Below are positions 63,975 through 64,000 of a stretch of 64,000 nucleotides of DNA, piece by piece (the first letter of the stretch is position 1; every line of letters starts with the position of its first letter). Source of the stretch: Vreelandella stevensii S18214. Its GTDB lineage: Bacteria; Pseudomonadota; Gammaproteobacteria; Pseudomonadales; Halomonadaceae. Location of the stretch: the NCBI RefSeq assembly GCF_000275725.1, contig NZ_AJTS01000013.1, forward strand, positions 25,242 to 89,241. The letters are read 5' to 3'. A program made the translations under genes and the position numbers. The notes below the pieces were generated by a model. The model did no database searches and had not been told where the DNA came from. It was given only the letters and a program-made list of their open reading frames with translations.

Positions 63975-64000
63975 TTCCTTTTGCCGGCCCACTGGGCCGG

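Noticed and set aside
1-64000. CRISPR arrays, tRNA and rRNA genes
   Set aside because: No regularly spaced direct repeats, no cloverleaf with CCA-adjacent stem and no rRNA-like sequence were recognised by eye. A tRNAscan or Infernal run would be needed to exclude tRNAs fully.

Overview
The window looks like a chromosomal segment of a halophilic gammaproteobacterium of the Halomonas type. This is an inference from gene content (a liuRABCDE leucine operon, TrpR, LuxS, AmpG, SlyD, TopB, LemA and M48 genes), a GC-rich backbone and the protein flavour. No rRNA, tRNA or CRISPR array was recognised, so the taxonomy is not proven. About 43 kb is ordinary backbone. The stretch from about 27.3 to 47.7 kb is a mosaic accessory region.

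Layout. (1) 1-2.05 kb: start of trpE, overlapping trpR with a very good trp operator in front, then an outer-membrane barrel protein and a methyltransferase. (2) 2.06-10.9 kb: the complete leucine/isovalerate catabolic operon liuR-liuA-liuB-liuC-liuD-liuE plus an acyl-CoA synthetase, headed by a perfect 16-bp LiuR-type palindrome. (3) 11.2-17.7 kb: a branched-chain-type ABC transporter (livG, livF, livK, livH, livM) whose livM is cut in two by a 1.59-kb IS1182-family element. (4) 17.8-21.2 kb: a valine-branch cluster (acyl-CoA dehydrogenase, 3-hydroxyisobutyryl-CoA hydrolase, mmsB) preceded by another LiuR-type site. (5) 21.3-23.7 kb: GST flanked by two REP-like units, a PanE-like reductase and luxS. 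(6) 23.8-27.9 kb: an unusual thrS-cysS pair outside the normal thrS context, and an orphan AT-rich sdhC.

(7) 28.75-39.2 kb: a block of alphaproteobacterial flavour devoted to redox repair and oxidant defence (msrB, msrA, GST, corA, zinc-type oxidoreductase, GlcG-like protein, DUF1330, redoxin, MsrP-like molybdoenzyme with a soluble flavin reductase, glutaredoxin, DUF427), almost all on the minus strand and often overlapping. It carries two pseudogenes of unknown or uncertain family, and corA is split by an IS3-family element. (8) 39.5-42.07 kb: an IS21-family element without visible target duplication, joining this block to a truncated ccmG-ccmH-ccmI segment. It is followed by an RclR-like AraC regulator that keeps the expected Cys/His positions, and an RclC-like DUF417 protein. 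An IS1380-family element with a TTAAT target duplication closes the region. Together 28.7-45.5 kb reads as a composite mobile island for surviving oxidants, plausibly reactive chlorine.

(9) 47.8-64 kb: backbone again, with zinc-sparing folE2 behind a Zur-box-like site, DUF945, lemA, an M48 protease, DUF2784, a frameshifted subtilisin-like protease with a small I9-inhibitor-like neighbour, topB, an ABC1/AarF kinase, a SEC-C/TPR protein, ampG, slyD, a TnpB-only IS605-type element abutting slyD, and a 41-residue membrane peptide near the end.

The functional threads are branched-chain amino acid catabolism under one regulator, zinc economy (folE2 and perhaps thrS/cysS), and acquired oxidant defence. 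The last two run through the part of the window most disturbed by mobile elements.
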